Positions 17,715 to 25,379 of a DNA stretch of 45,839 bases are shown one piece after another; positions within the stretch are counted from its first letter, which is position 1; the number at the start of each line of letters is the position of its first letter. The position numbers were made by a program, and so were the translations under genes. This stretch comes from Lachnospiraceae bacterium (GTDB lineage: Bacteria; Bacillota; Clostridia; Lachnospirales; Lachnospiraceae): assembly GCA_024681795.1 (NCBI GenBank), contig JAILAD010000057.1:1-45839 (forward strand). Reading direction: 5' to 3'. The notes below the pieces were generated by a model. That model was not told the DNA's origin and did not search any database. It worked only from the letters and a program-made list of their open reading frames with translations.

Positions 17715-18722
17715 TTACTGTACGGCTGCGGCCGCGGCAGCTTCCGCTTCCGGTACGGGTGCGGGTACTGCGGGAATCCAGGGATTCAGCGGATTCGGAT
17801 CGGTCGGATCCCATCCGCGTCTTGCGTCTCCGCCGTTAATCTTCGGAGCCTGCGGTTTGCCGAGCGGTCCCGGAACCAGTGCATCATCATATATTTCCAC
17901 AATCGTTCCGACCGGACAATTCGTATAAATCCAATAGGCATCTCCCGCCTGAAGACGTACACATCCGTGCGAACAAACGGTTCCGAGCCTGTTATATGCC
18001 GGCCAGTCCAGAGCGGCTTCATTTTTTCCGTTATACATAACCGAATGGAACCAGAAATCCTTGGTAATATTCTTGCTGTACTGTCCGTACTGCCCTTTTT
18101 CGAATGCAAGCCATCTCGCATTCATTCCGGAACGGAATACCCCGATCGGTGTCGCTCTTCCGGGAGAACAGATGAATGCCCTGTAGGGAATGGAATAGGT
18201 TCCGTTTGTATCCATTGCATAAATTGTAACCGTTGCAGCAGCACGGTTTACACGAATCAAATACGGATAGGGAACGTTTAAATTGATATCGTTAATCGAA
18301 ACTACTTTATGATCTGCATATGCCATTCTGCCTTCGTTCTTACCGCATCCGCAATAATGAAGTGCCAGTGAATTGGCATCCGTTCCGATTACCCCCGCGA
18401 GTTCCGGATATGTTGCAAGGTAAAACGCCGGATCAAATAAAGAGCCGTCCGGTAAAACCAGAACACTTCCCACCGCCGGACTTCCGTCTGACGGCATTCT
18501 TCCTTCCGCTTTTCCGAACACGGAGTAATGTCTCCAGAGAAGCCCTCCGTCATATCCGTAAACCGTTCTTAAATCCGGATATGTTTCCGCATAGTATAAC
18601 GGATCGAATACGGTTCCGTCCGGCATTAAAAGCGGAGCAGCCTGTGAATCGATTTTTGCGAAAATCATTACGGAAAAACAAACTGCAATTAAAGTTACAA
18701 TGCGAATCCAATACTTTTTCAT
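17715..18722 (-). CDS. Secreted L,D-transpeptidase (YkuD) with duplicated N-terminal module
   Basis: Cell-wall enzyme of the YkuD family that forms 3-3 peptidoglycan crosslinks or attaches proteins. An N-terminal signal peptide (about 1-29) is followed by two copies of a module of about 44 residues with the pattern MPDG-FDP-YY-TYP-L-HY-GK-EGRM (about residues 33-77 and 91-134). The YkuD domain spans about 150-282. Its catalytic motif SHGCVRL has Cys254, with an FWFHS segment upstream. The C-terminus is a Pro/Glu/Ala tail ending in an alanine run. I prefer the ATG at 18722, with AGGG nine bases upstream, over one three codons earlier that would sit on top of that site. It stands as its own unit between the cellulase terminator and the sirtuin-like gene. 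Confidence 0.92.
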   Translation of the reverse strand: MKKYWIRIVTLIAVCFSVMIFAKIDSQAAPLLMPDGTVFDPLYYAETYPDLRTVYGYDGGLLWRHYSVFGKAEGRMPSDGSPAVGSVLVLPDGSLFDPAFYLATYPELAGVIGTDANSLALHYCGCGKNEGRMAYADHKVVSINDINLNVPYPYLIRVNRAAATVTIYAMDTNGTYSIPYRAFICSPGRATPIGVFRSGMNARWLAFEKGQYGQYSKNITKDFWFHSVMYNGKNEAALDWPAYNRLGTVCSHGCVRLQAGDAYWIYTNCPVGTIVEIYDDALVPGPLGKPQAPKINGGDARRGWDPTDPNPLNPWIPAVPAPVPEAEAAAAAAVQ

Positions 18723-18787
18723 TTTCTCCATCCCTTTGATAATCCTGTTTCATTCAAGGTTACAAACATAAAACTTGTTGAACTATT

Positions 18788-18793
18788 ATTGTA
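18788..18793 (-). promoter_or_regulatory. Probable -10 box of the L,D-transpeptidase gene
   Basis: TACAAT on the minus strand, about 65 bp before the start codon and just after the cellulase terminator. The -35 region (TTTTCA at 17 bp) is a weak match, so only the -10 is called. Confidence 0.45.
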
Positions 18794-18814
18794 TCATAAG
18801 ATTGGCATCTTGAA

Positions 18815-18853
18815 AATAAAAAAGTGTGACGAACTTTTTTCGTCACACTTTTT
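18815..18853 (-). terminator. Intrinsic terminator after the GH9 cellulase gene
   Basis: Perfect 9-bp stem GTGTGACGA/TCGTCACAC, extended by A-U pairs, with a seven-base loop. The minus strand continues with UUUUUUAUUUU. It also has a U-run on the other strand, so it may work in both directions. It lies 55 bp after the cellulase stop codon. Confidence 0.88.
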
Positions 18854-18907
18854 CAGCGTTATATTTTACTTCGCTTTTTCCGCCTGTCTTTTGCTTTGCT
18901 TTCCGCT

Positions 18908-21271
18908 TCAGTCCGCGAATTCGTCCTGATGGATACTTAACAGATAAATTGCAGGCGAATTCCAGTAAATCGTGATTTCGTTCGTGGAGAAGCTCGATGC
19001 ATTGTCCACATAGCATTTACCGTTCTTACGCATTGACAATACCGCTTTCGCATACGGATCGCTCGGGGAGGAGTTTGCACCTCCTACCACCATACCCGGT
19101 ACGGACTTGCCGACAACCTGGGAAGGTCTGTGATGGGTATGCTCCGGTGAAAGGGTACCGTACCCTGTTACATAGCAGTATCCGACCGGATTGATACCGA
19201 AGAGGTAATCAAGTCCGTGGGATGCATAGTACTCATACTCATCATCATCCGTGATTTCGGCAACCATGTGATAGAACATCGCGTTATTGGCAACCGTCAT
19301 GTTGGATCCCCACGGGAAGTTGTTCGCAAGGGAAATGAAGTAAACATCTTTCTTCAGAGCCTTCAGTTCCTTCTTTGCATAGAACATCATGTCATCGGTC
19401 AGTGCCTGTTTAAGATCGGCATTTGCACTGTCCGGATTTTCTTTCGCAAACTTCAGGTAATCATAGGTTCCGTAAGTTCCGACATCTGCCCAGCCGAGTC
19501 CCATGTTAAAGCCGGCATCTTCGATTTCTGCCGCTCTCTCTTCATATTTCGTATCTCCGGTAACAAGGAAGAGTTCCACTGCTGCCCAGAAAAATTCATC
19601 TTTTGTTTTTGCATCCGGATATTCACCGGTATCGATATCTTCCGGATTTACGAATCCGGTACCGCCGTCGATTCCCTTTGCATCCAGATAATCATACGCC
19701 TTCTTAGCCGCATCGAGACATTTTGCCGCAAAATCCGCATCATATTCTTTATAGATTTCGGAAGCCATTGCCATAACCGCCGCAAAATCACCGGTTGCGG
19801 TATCGGATACGGGACATACGATTAAGGGATCCGTTTCTTCTTCCGGCATAACGGTTTCGGGGAATACCGCACAGGTAACCTTGTGATATACACCGCCGTC
19901 GGGAGCCTGCATCTTGAAGAAGAATTCAAGTTCGTAACGTGCTTCGTCCAGAATATCGGGAACACCGTTTCCGCTTTCGGGAATATTGAAGTCATCGCCC
20001 CTTACCGCTTCGCTTTCCTGATATGACAGGAACAGATCGGCAATCGTCTTGGCACCGGGAACAACATATCTTCCGTAATCGCCCGCATCATGCCATCCGC
20101 CGCTTACGTCGATGGTTTCATTTGTTCCGTAAATGGTTGCCTCTGCCGTATGACATTCGGGATGGGCAAAATCCCCTGCAATATCTTTGGTAAGTTCCAT
20201 ACCGCAGCGCTGCATGGTAAGCAGTCTTACTACATCAACAAAAGCATCTTCGTAAATATTGTCGGTAATGACAAACGGATAGGAATCCCCGTCGCCTTCC
20301 ACATGAATATAATATGCACCGTGATCTTTGAAATCGGTAAAATCACCGTAGCGTAATGTACCGCCGCCCGAAGGGGAATTGGTGTAATCCTCGGATAATT
20401 TTCCGGTATAAACCACCGCATCGTTTCCGACATCACGAATTTCAAAATCAGTAACATCCGCATTGTATCTGACAATAAAGAGTTTCTCACCCTCTGCTTC
20501 ATATCCGACCTGATTGGTTTTGATTGCAATGGGTAAAGGAAGCGGTTCAAGTGCCATTGCATTTGATGCATCCGCAATCGTTACCACGATATTGTCGATA
20601 TATACCTTATGTGCGGTATCGGATTCCAGATCTCCCTGTTTTCCCAGGTTAAAACAGAATCTCGGTGCGGGGTCCGATGCCTCCTCCATGGTAAAGGTGG
20701 ATTTAACATGCTTCATTTCCGTGGTCACCGGCATACCGTCTTCCTGATAGTAAGGACGATAATCTTCTCCGTTAATCTGGAGTCTCCACTGGATGACACG
20801 GTCAATATCCGAACGGATATCGAATTCCACGTCATATACGCATCCCTTATTCAGGGAAAAACCGTCGCGGTATACCTGGCAGGAATAGTCCAGGTTTCCG
20901 GGTTTGGAAATATCCACTACGAGTTCTCCGTCCACGGCATCGATTTTAAATGAACCGCCGTTGGAATAAACGCCCCACTCACCGACGTTTTCATCAAAAT
21001 AATCTTCGATGATTTTCCTTCCGTCTTCCAGACCGTTTCCGAGTCCTTCAATATATTCTCCGCCTTCTCCGACTTTAATCTCCTGTCCGCCGGCTGCGGT
21101 TACAGGAGCATTTCCGTTCTCCTCGGATCCGGTTTCCGAACTTACCGGAACTTCCGAAGTACCGACCTCCGAAGTACCTGCTCCCGGAGTCTTGTTGCAG
21201 GCGCCTGCTGCCAGTAAACCGGCCGTCATCACCGTCACAAGAAGAATGGATGTTACTTTCTTTAATTTCAT
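18908..21271 (-). CDS. Lipoprotein GH9 endoglucanase with CBM-like and Ig-like domains
   Basis: Predicted cellulase or beta-glucanase. The start at ATG 21271, with GGGAGG seven to eight bases upstream, gives a signal sequence ending LLAAGACNK, where the Cys is probably lipid-modified although Ala at -3 is atypical. A Ser/Glu/Val/Thr-rich linker follows. A beta-sandwich carbohydrate-binding region like CBM4/9 (about residues 70-230) precedes an Ig-like CelD_N domain (about 245-335; IKTNQVGYEAEGEKL). The GH9 catalytic domain fills the rest, with GGWHDAGDYGRY (catalytic Asp pair near 395), the HHRPS motif and the catalytic acid Glu near 765 in TNEITIYWN. All key residues are present. Being lipid-anchored, it would act on the cell surface. 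It has its own terminator. Confidence 0.95.
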   Translation of the reverse strand: MKLKKVTSILLVTVMTAGLLAAGACNKTPGAGTSEVGTSEVPVSSETGSEENGNAPVTAAGGQEIKVGEGGEYIEGLGNGLEDGRKIIEDYFDENVGEWGVYSNGGSFKIDAVDGELVVDISKPGNLDYSCQVYRDGFSLNKGCVYDVEFDIRSDIDRVIQWRLQINGEDYRPYYQEDGMPVTTEMKHVKSTFTMEEASDPAPRFCFNLGKQGDLESDTAHKVYIDNIVVTIADASNAMALEPLPLPIAIKTNQVGYEAEGEKLFIVRYNADVTDFEIRDVGNDAVVYTGKLSEDYTNSPSGGGTLRYGDFTDFKDHGAYYIHVEGDGDSYPFVITDNIYEDAFVDVVRLLTMQRCGMELTKDIAGDFAHPECHTAEATIYGTNETIDVSGGWHDAGDYGRYVVPGAKTIADLFLSYQESEAVRGDDFNIPESGNGVPDILDEARYELEFFFKMQAPDGGVYHKVTCAVFPETVMPEEETDPLIVCPVSDTATGDFAAVMAMASEIYKEYDADFAAKCLDAAKKAYDYLDAKGIDGGTGFVNPEDIDTGEYPDAKTKDEFFWAAVELFLVTGDTKYEERAAEIEDAGFNMGLGWADVGTYGTYDYLKFAKENPDSANADLKQALTDDMMFYAKKELKALKKDVYFISLANNFPWGSNMTVANNAMFYHMVAEITDDDEYEYYASHGLDYLFGINPVGYCYVTGYGTLSPEHTHHRPSQVVGKSVPGMVVGGANSSPSDPYAKAVLSMRKNGKCYVDNASSFSTNEITIYWNSPAIYLLSIHQDEFAD

Positions 21272-21364
21272 GATTCTTCCTCCCGAATAACTGTATTTTT
21301 CGCACAAAAAAATACTCCACACATTATTTTATACTACAACGGGGAAATTGAAAATAGAAGAATT

Positions 21365-22111
21365 CTATTCAGATATAGAATATGTATGCTGCTCTGCATA
21401 CGAAACGATATCCTCGCATCTGTCACAGACACAGAGCACGTATTTTCCGCCTTCGAGTTCATATTTTCTGACATATGCAACCGTATGATGATTCACGGTA
21501 ACCGTCTTTTTTTTGAAGTTGACGGAAAAATCGGTAAAGGAACGGCTCATTCCTTCCCCCGTATATTTGATATAACTTTCTTTTCCGGAAAAAATTTCAA
21601 AAGGTCTGGCGCCGCCTGCATTTTCCTCTTCGGTAAAATACTTTTTTTGCAAACCGTCCGACAGTTCTCTTTCTTCCTGAATGTCCACTCCGACCGGATG
21701 GCAGGAAAGCGCCAGCGCCACATAGTCGCCGGAATGCGAAAGGGAAAAATAGAGTCCCGGAAATTCCGGAAGATACGGTTTTCCTTTTTCCCCGTATGCA
21801 ATCTCCAGATGTCTTTGCAGTCTCGCCGTCTGCAGTTCTTCCCTATCGAACGAAAAAATACGCTTCAGTTCTTTTTCCTCACGATGTCCGCAGTCTTTGT
21901 TTCCGACGCTTAAGGAAAGATAATCCTGAAGCGCACACTGAAGAAGAAGCCCTGCACCCATGGCACGTGCCTTGTCTTTCGGCAGCTTTACTTCCTCCAC
22001 CTTTTTTCGGCGTTCGGGACACAATAAGGACATCCTCTGTTCGAAGATGTCCCTGTGATTATCGTAAAGGTCAAATATCGGATTTACATTTGCGGTATAT
22101 AAATAAATCAT
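21365..22111 (-). CDS. Sfp-type 4'-phosphopantetheinyl transferase
   Basis: Transfers the phosphopantetheine arm of coenzyme A to a serine of acyl, peptidyl or aryl carrier proteins. The family signature is seen as FSLSHSGDYVALAL, PVGVDIQ (metal-binding Asp) and SGKESYIKYTGEG, the WxxKEsxxK box with Phe in place of Trp. I start at ATG 22111, which overlaps the aspS stop in an ATGA arrangement and gives 248 residues. An in-frame ATG 11 codons earlier lies inside aspS. No carrier protein, polyketide or non-ribosomal peptide gene is in the window, so the substrate is unknown. Confidence 0.9.
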   Translation of the reverse strand: MIYLYTANVNPIFDLYDNHRDIFEQRMSLLCPERRKKVEEVKLPKDKARAMGAGLLLQCALQDYLSLSVGNKDCGHREEKELKRIFSFDREELQTARLQRHLEIAYGEKGKPYLPEFPGLYFSLSHSGDYVALALSCHPVGVDIQEERELSDGLQKKYFTEEENAGGARPFEIFSGKESYIKYTGEGMSRSFTDFSVNFKKKTVTVNHHTVAYVRKYELEGGKYVLCVCDRCEDIVSYAEQHTYSISE

Positions 22112-23916
22112 GTCTGACTTTCGGGTATGACAACCTTTATACAAAGTTCTTCAAGCTGCTTTTCGTCTACAACGTTCGGAGCCTCGCTCATTAAATCGGA
22201 TGCATCCTTTACCTTCGGGAAGGCCATTACGTCACGGATGGAATCCGCCTTTACCATGAGCATAATCATACGGTCAAGACCGTATGCAAGACCCGCGTGA
22301 GGCGGAACACCGTATTTGAATGCATCGAGCAGGAATCCGAAACGTTCCTGCGCCTGCTCTTTGGTAAAGCCAAGCATCTCAAACATTTTTTCCTGAATGT
22401 CACCCTGATGGATTCTGACGGAACCTCCGCCGAGTTCGGTACCGTTTAATACAATATCGTAAGCCTTTGCCCGAACCTTTCCGGGATCGGTATCAAGAAG
22501 AGGAATATCCTCATCCATCGGCATGGTAAACGGATGATGAACCGCTACGAAACGGTTTTCTTCCTCGCTCCACTCAAGGAGAGGGAATTCCGTAACCCAG
22601 AGGAAATTATATTTGTCGTGATCGATTAAGCCCATCTCTTCGCCGAGTTTTAAACGAAGTGCACCGAGTACGGCCCATACAACGGTATTTTTATCCGCCG
22701 CAAACAAAAGCAGATCGCCCGGTTCGCCGCCCATTGCTTCAACCAGTGCCTTCAACTGCTCGTCCGTCATGAATTTGGCAAAGGAGGATTTATAGGTTCC
22801 GTCCGCATTTACTGCCAGATATGCCAGTCCCTTTGCACCGTAATCCTTTGCAAAATCAACCAGTGCATCAATCTTTTTACGGGGCATTTCCGCCTGTCCT
22901 TTAGCATTCAGTCCGCGAACGGTTCCGCCGTTTTCAAGGGCACCGGTAAATACTCCGAATCCGCATCCTTTTACCGTTTCGGATACATCGGTTAATTCCA
23001 TTCCGAATCTGGTATCCGGCTTGTCGGAACCGTAACGGTTCATGGCATCAATCCATTTCATTCTCTGTAACGGAAGGGGAACGTCGATTCCGATGCTTTC
23101 CTTGAATACTTTTGCAATCAGTCTTTCGTTTACGTCCAGTACATCTTCCACATCCACAAAGGATAATTCCATATCGACCTGGGTAAATTCCGGCTGACGG
23201 TCCGCACGAAGGTCCTCGTCACGGAAGCATTTTGCCACCTGGAAATAACGGTCGTAACCGGAGCACATAAGCAGCTGTTTAAAAAGCTGCGGTGACTGCG
23301 GAAGCGCATAGAAATTGCCGGGATGCACTCGGGAAGGAACCAGATAATCCCTTGCTCCTTCCGGGGTGGACTTCATGAGAATCGGGGTTTCAATTTCAAG
23401 GAAACCTTCTTCGGATAAGAAGTTGCGGATTCTCTGAACCACTTCGGAACGCATAATGATATTATGCTGGATATCCGGTCTTCTTAAGTCCAGATATCTG
23501 TATTTTAAACGAATCTCTTCCTTCGTTTTGCAGTCCGTTTCTATCGGGAACGGAGGAGTCAGCGCTTCGGAAAGAATCCGAAGGGAATTTGCACGGATTT
23601 CAATGGTACCGGTCTTTAAATTCTCATTGGCCGCACCGCCGCGCTTTACAACCTTTCCGACAACCGCAATGACGAATTCGGAACGAAGGGCACACGCTTT
23701 TTCAAAATTTGCGGCGTCCACGAATTCATCGCCCTCACCCTGTTCAAAAATAATCTGCAGAATTCCGCTTCTGTCTCTTAAATCCGTAAAAATAATTCCG
23801 CCTTTGTTACGGCTCTTTGCGACCCATCCCATTACTGTCACAACCTGTCCGAGATTTGCTTCGGAAACCTCCGTACAGCGATGTGTTCTTTTTAAACCTT
23901 TCATGGACTCCGCCAT
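22108..23916 (-). CDS. aspS: Aspartyl-tRNA synthetase
   Basis: Class II synthetase charging tRNA-Asp. The 602 residues match the bacterial type. The N-terminal anticodon-binding OB domain contains VMGWVAKSRNKGG and FTDLRDRSG. Motif 2 reads FRDEDLRADRQPEF and motif 3 reads GLAYGLDRMIMLM. A GAD-type insertion domain lies between about 290 and 420. GGAGG is eight to nine bases before the ATG. It follows hisS by 88 bp and overlaps the phosphopantetheinyl transferase gene by 4 bp. Confidence 0.98.
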   Translation of the reverse strand: MAESMKGLKRTHRCTEVSEANLGQVVTVMGWVAKSRNKGGIIFTDLRDRSGILQIIFEQGEGDEFVDAANFEKACALRSEFVIAVVGKVVKRGGAANENLKTGTIEIRANSLRILSEALTPPFPIETDCKTKEEIRLKYRYLDLRRPDIQHNIIMRSEVVQRIRNFLSEEGFLEIETPILMKSTPEGARDYLVPSRVHPGNFYALPQSPQLFKQLLMCSGYDRYFQVAKCFRDEDLRADRQPEFTQVDMELSFVDVEDVLDVNERLIAKVFKESIGIDVPLPLQRMKWIDAMNRYGSDKPDTRFGMELTDVSETVKGCGFGVFTGALENGGTVRGLNAKGQAEMPRKKIDALVDFAKDYGAKGLAYLAVNADGTYKSSFAKFMTDEQLKALVEAMGGEPGDLLLFAADKNTVVWAVLGALRLKLGEEMGLIDHDKYNFLWVTEFPLLEWSEEENRFVAVHHPFTMPMDEDIPLLDTDPGKVRAKAYDIVLNGTELGGGSVRIHQGDIQEKMFEMLGFTKEQAQERFGFLLDAFKYGVPPHAGLAYGLDRMIMLMVKADSIRDVMAFPKVKDASDLMSEAPNVVDEKQLEELCIKVVIPESQT

Positions 23917-24004
23917 TTTTTATTCCTCCAAACTATTCATTAAAAATATGATTCTGTATTCCGTCTTTCGAATATGACTCTTTTTCCGGGCTCACGCGTA
24001 TGAC

Positions 24005-25267
24005 TCAGTTTTTCAGTCCTTCGCGGTAAAAGTCCGTAAACTGTGTATATCCGTCCGCTTCCAGCTGTTCCTTCTGGAATTTCTTATTCTTGTTCATTCG
24101 GGTAACGAGTACCGTTTTTCCTTCCGCACGGAGTTCCTGTGCACGCGCGATAATCTCACCGAGACGTTCCCCGTCGATTCCTTTTTCTACCAGGAATGCT
24201 GTCTTTTCGATACTTCCCGGAGCCTTAACGCCCTGTTCCGTCATAATGGTAATGATACGCTCGAATCCGATGGAAAAACCGCAAGCGGGAGTATCCTGTC
24301 CCGTAAACTTTCCGATCATCTTATCGTATCTTCCGCCGCCCGCTACGGAGCAGTTTAATTCCTTCATTTCGATTTCAAAAATCGTGCCGGTATAGTAACT
24401 CATGCCCCTGACAAGAGTCGGATCGAATACGATTTCGCAGTCCGCGCCCTTCGATGCTTCCACTGCCGTCAAAATCTCGGACAGATTGTCGGCTGCGTTC
24501 TCCTCAAGATATTCTCCGAGCTTTTCTTTTAAAAATCCGAGCCGGTCCTCCTGCTTTTCAAATTCTTCGAAAAGCGCCCTGTATTTTTCAACCGCCGATG
24601 CATCAAATCCGCTTCCGATCAGGCAGCCGCAGACACCGTCAAGGCCGATCTTGTCCATTTTGTCAAGTTCAATGAAAACATTGTCGTAATCACTTTGTTC
24701 AAATCCGGAATAAGCGGCCATTGCCTTTAAGATACGACGGTCGTTGATATGTACCTTAAACCCTTTAAATCCGACTCTTCCGAGAAGAGTTGTGGTTGCA
24801 AGCACAAGCTCAATTTCCGCAAGATTGGAAGGCTCACCGAGAATATCGATATCACACTGCATAAACTGACGGAAACGTCCCTTCTGGGGACGGTCCGCAC
24901 GCCATACGTTTCCCATCTGCAAAGCCTTGAACGGCTTGGGAAGATTTGCAGCATTATTTGCATAGAACCGGCAAAGAGGAACCGTCAGGTCATACCGAAG
25001 CCCGGAATCCACAACGTCATTCTCGGTTTCGGCAGCCTTCAGGTTCAGCTTCTCGCCTCGTTTCAGAATTTTAAAAATCAGTTTTTCGTTTTCTCCGCCC
25101 TGCTTCGAACAAAGATTTTCAATATGTTCCACCGCAGGCGTTTCAATCTGTGAAAATCCGAAGGATGCATATGTCTTCCTGATTTCATCCATGACATAAT
25201 TGCGAAGCGCCATTTCTTCCGGCGTAATATCCTTCATCCCGGTTGTCGGTTTCTTAATTAATTCCAT
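24005..25267 (-). CDS. hisS: Histidyl-tRNA synthetase
   Basis: Class II synthetase charging tRNA-His. The 420 residues are full length. Motif 2 is present (VWRADRPQKGRFRQF), as are RYDLTVPLCRF, the histidine-specific segment GGGRYDKMIG and motif 3 GFSIGFERI. The C-terminal anticodon-binding domain follows from about 325. The gene has its own likely promoter (25322-25350) and heads a hisS-aspS-phosphopantetheinyl transferase unit. No T-box is seen upstream. Confidence 0.98.
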   Translation of the reverse strand: MELIKKPTTGMKDITPEEMALRNYVMDEIRKTYASFGFSQIETPAVEHIENLCSKQGGENEKLIFKILKRGEKLNLKAAETENDVVDSGLRYDLTVPLCRFYANNAANLPKPFKALQMGNVWRADRPQKGRFRQFMQCDIDILGEPSNLAEIELVLATTTLLGRVGFKGFKVHINDRRILKAMAAYSGFEQSDYDNVFIELDKMDKIGLDGVCGCLIGSGFDASAVEKYRALFEEFEKQEDRLGFLKEKLGEYLEENAADNLSEILTAVEASKGADCEIVFDPTLVRGMSYYTGTIFEIEMKELNCSVAGGGRYDKMIGKFTGQDTPACGFSIGFERIITIMTEQGVKAPGSIEKTAFLVEKGIDGERLGEIIARAQELRAEGKTVLVTRMNKNKKFQKEQLEADGYTQFTDFYREGLKN

Positions 25268-25321
25268 AATTTCTTTCCCGTCCTTTTTTCCTTAAAACCG
25301 TTACATACGGCACAGCCTATT

Positions 25322-25350
25322 ATTTTACTCTTTTTGACGGAGGAATTCAA
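25322..25350 (-). promoter_or_regulatory. Sigma-A-type promoter for hisS
   Basis: On the minus strand, TTGAAT, a 17-bp spacer and TAAAAT, about 55 bp before the hisS ATG. It lies between the stop of the giant gene and hisS, so hisS need not depend on read-through. Confidence 0.65.
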
Positions 25351-25379
25351 CCTTGAAAACTTCAGCCGTTATCCGCCCG

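Noticed and set aside
21365..22144. Longer phosphopantetheinyl transferase start at 22144
   Set aside because: It would lie 36 bp inside aspS, while the ATG at 22111 overlaps the aspS stop as ATGA and gives the family's usual N-terminus.
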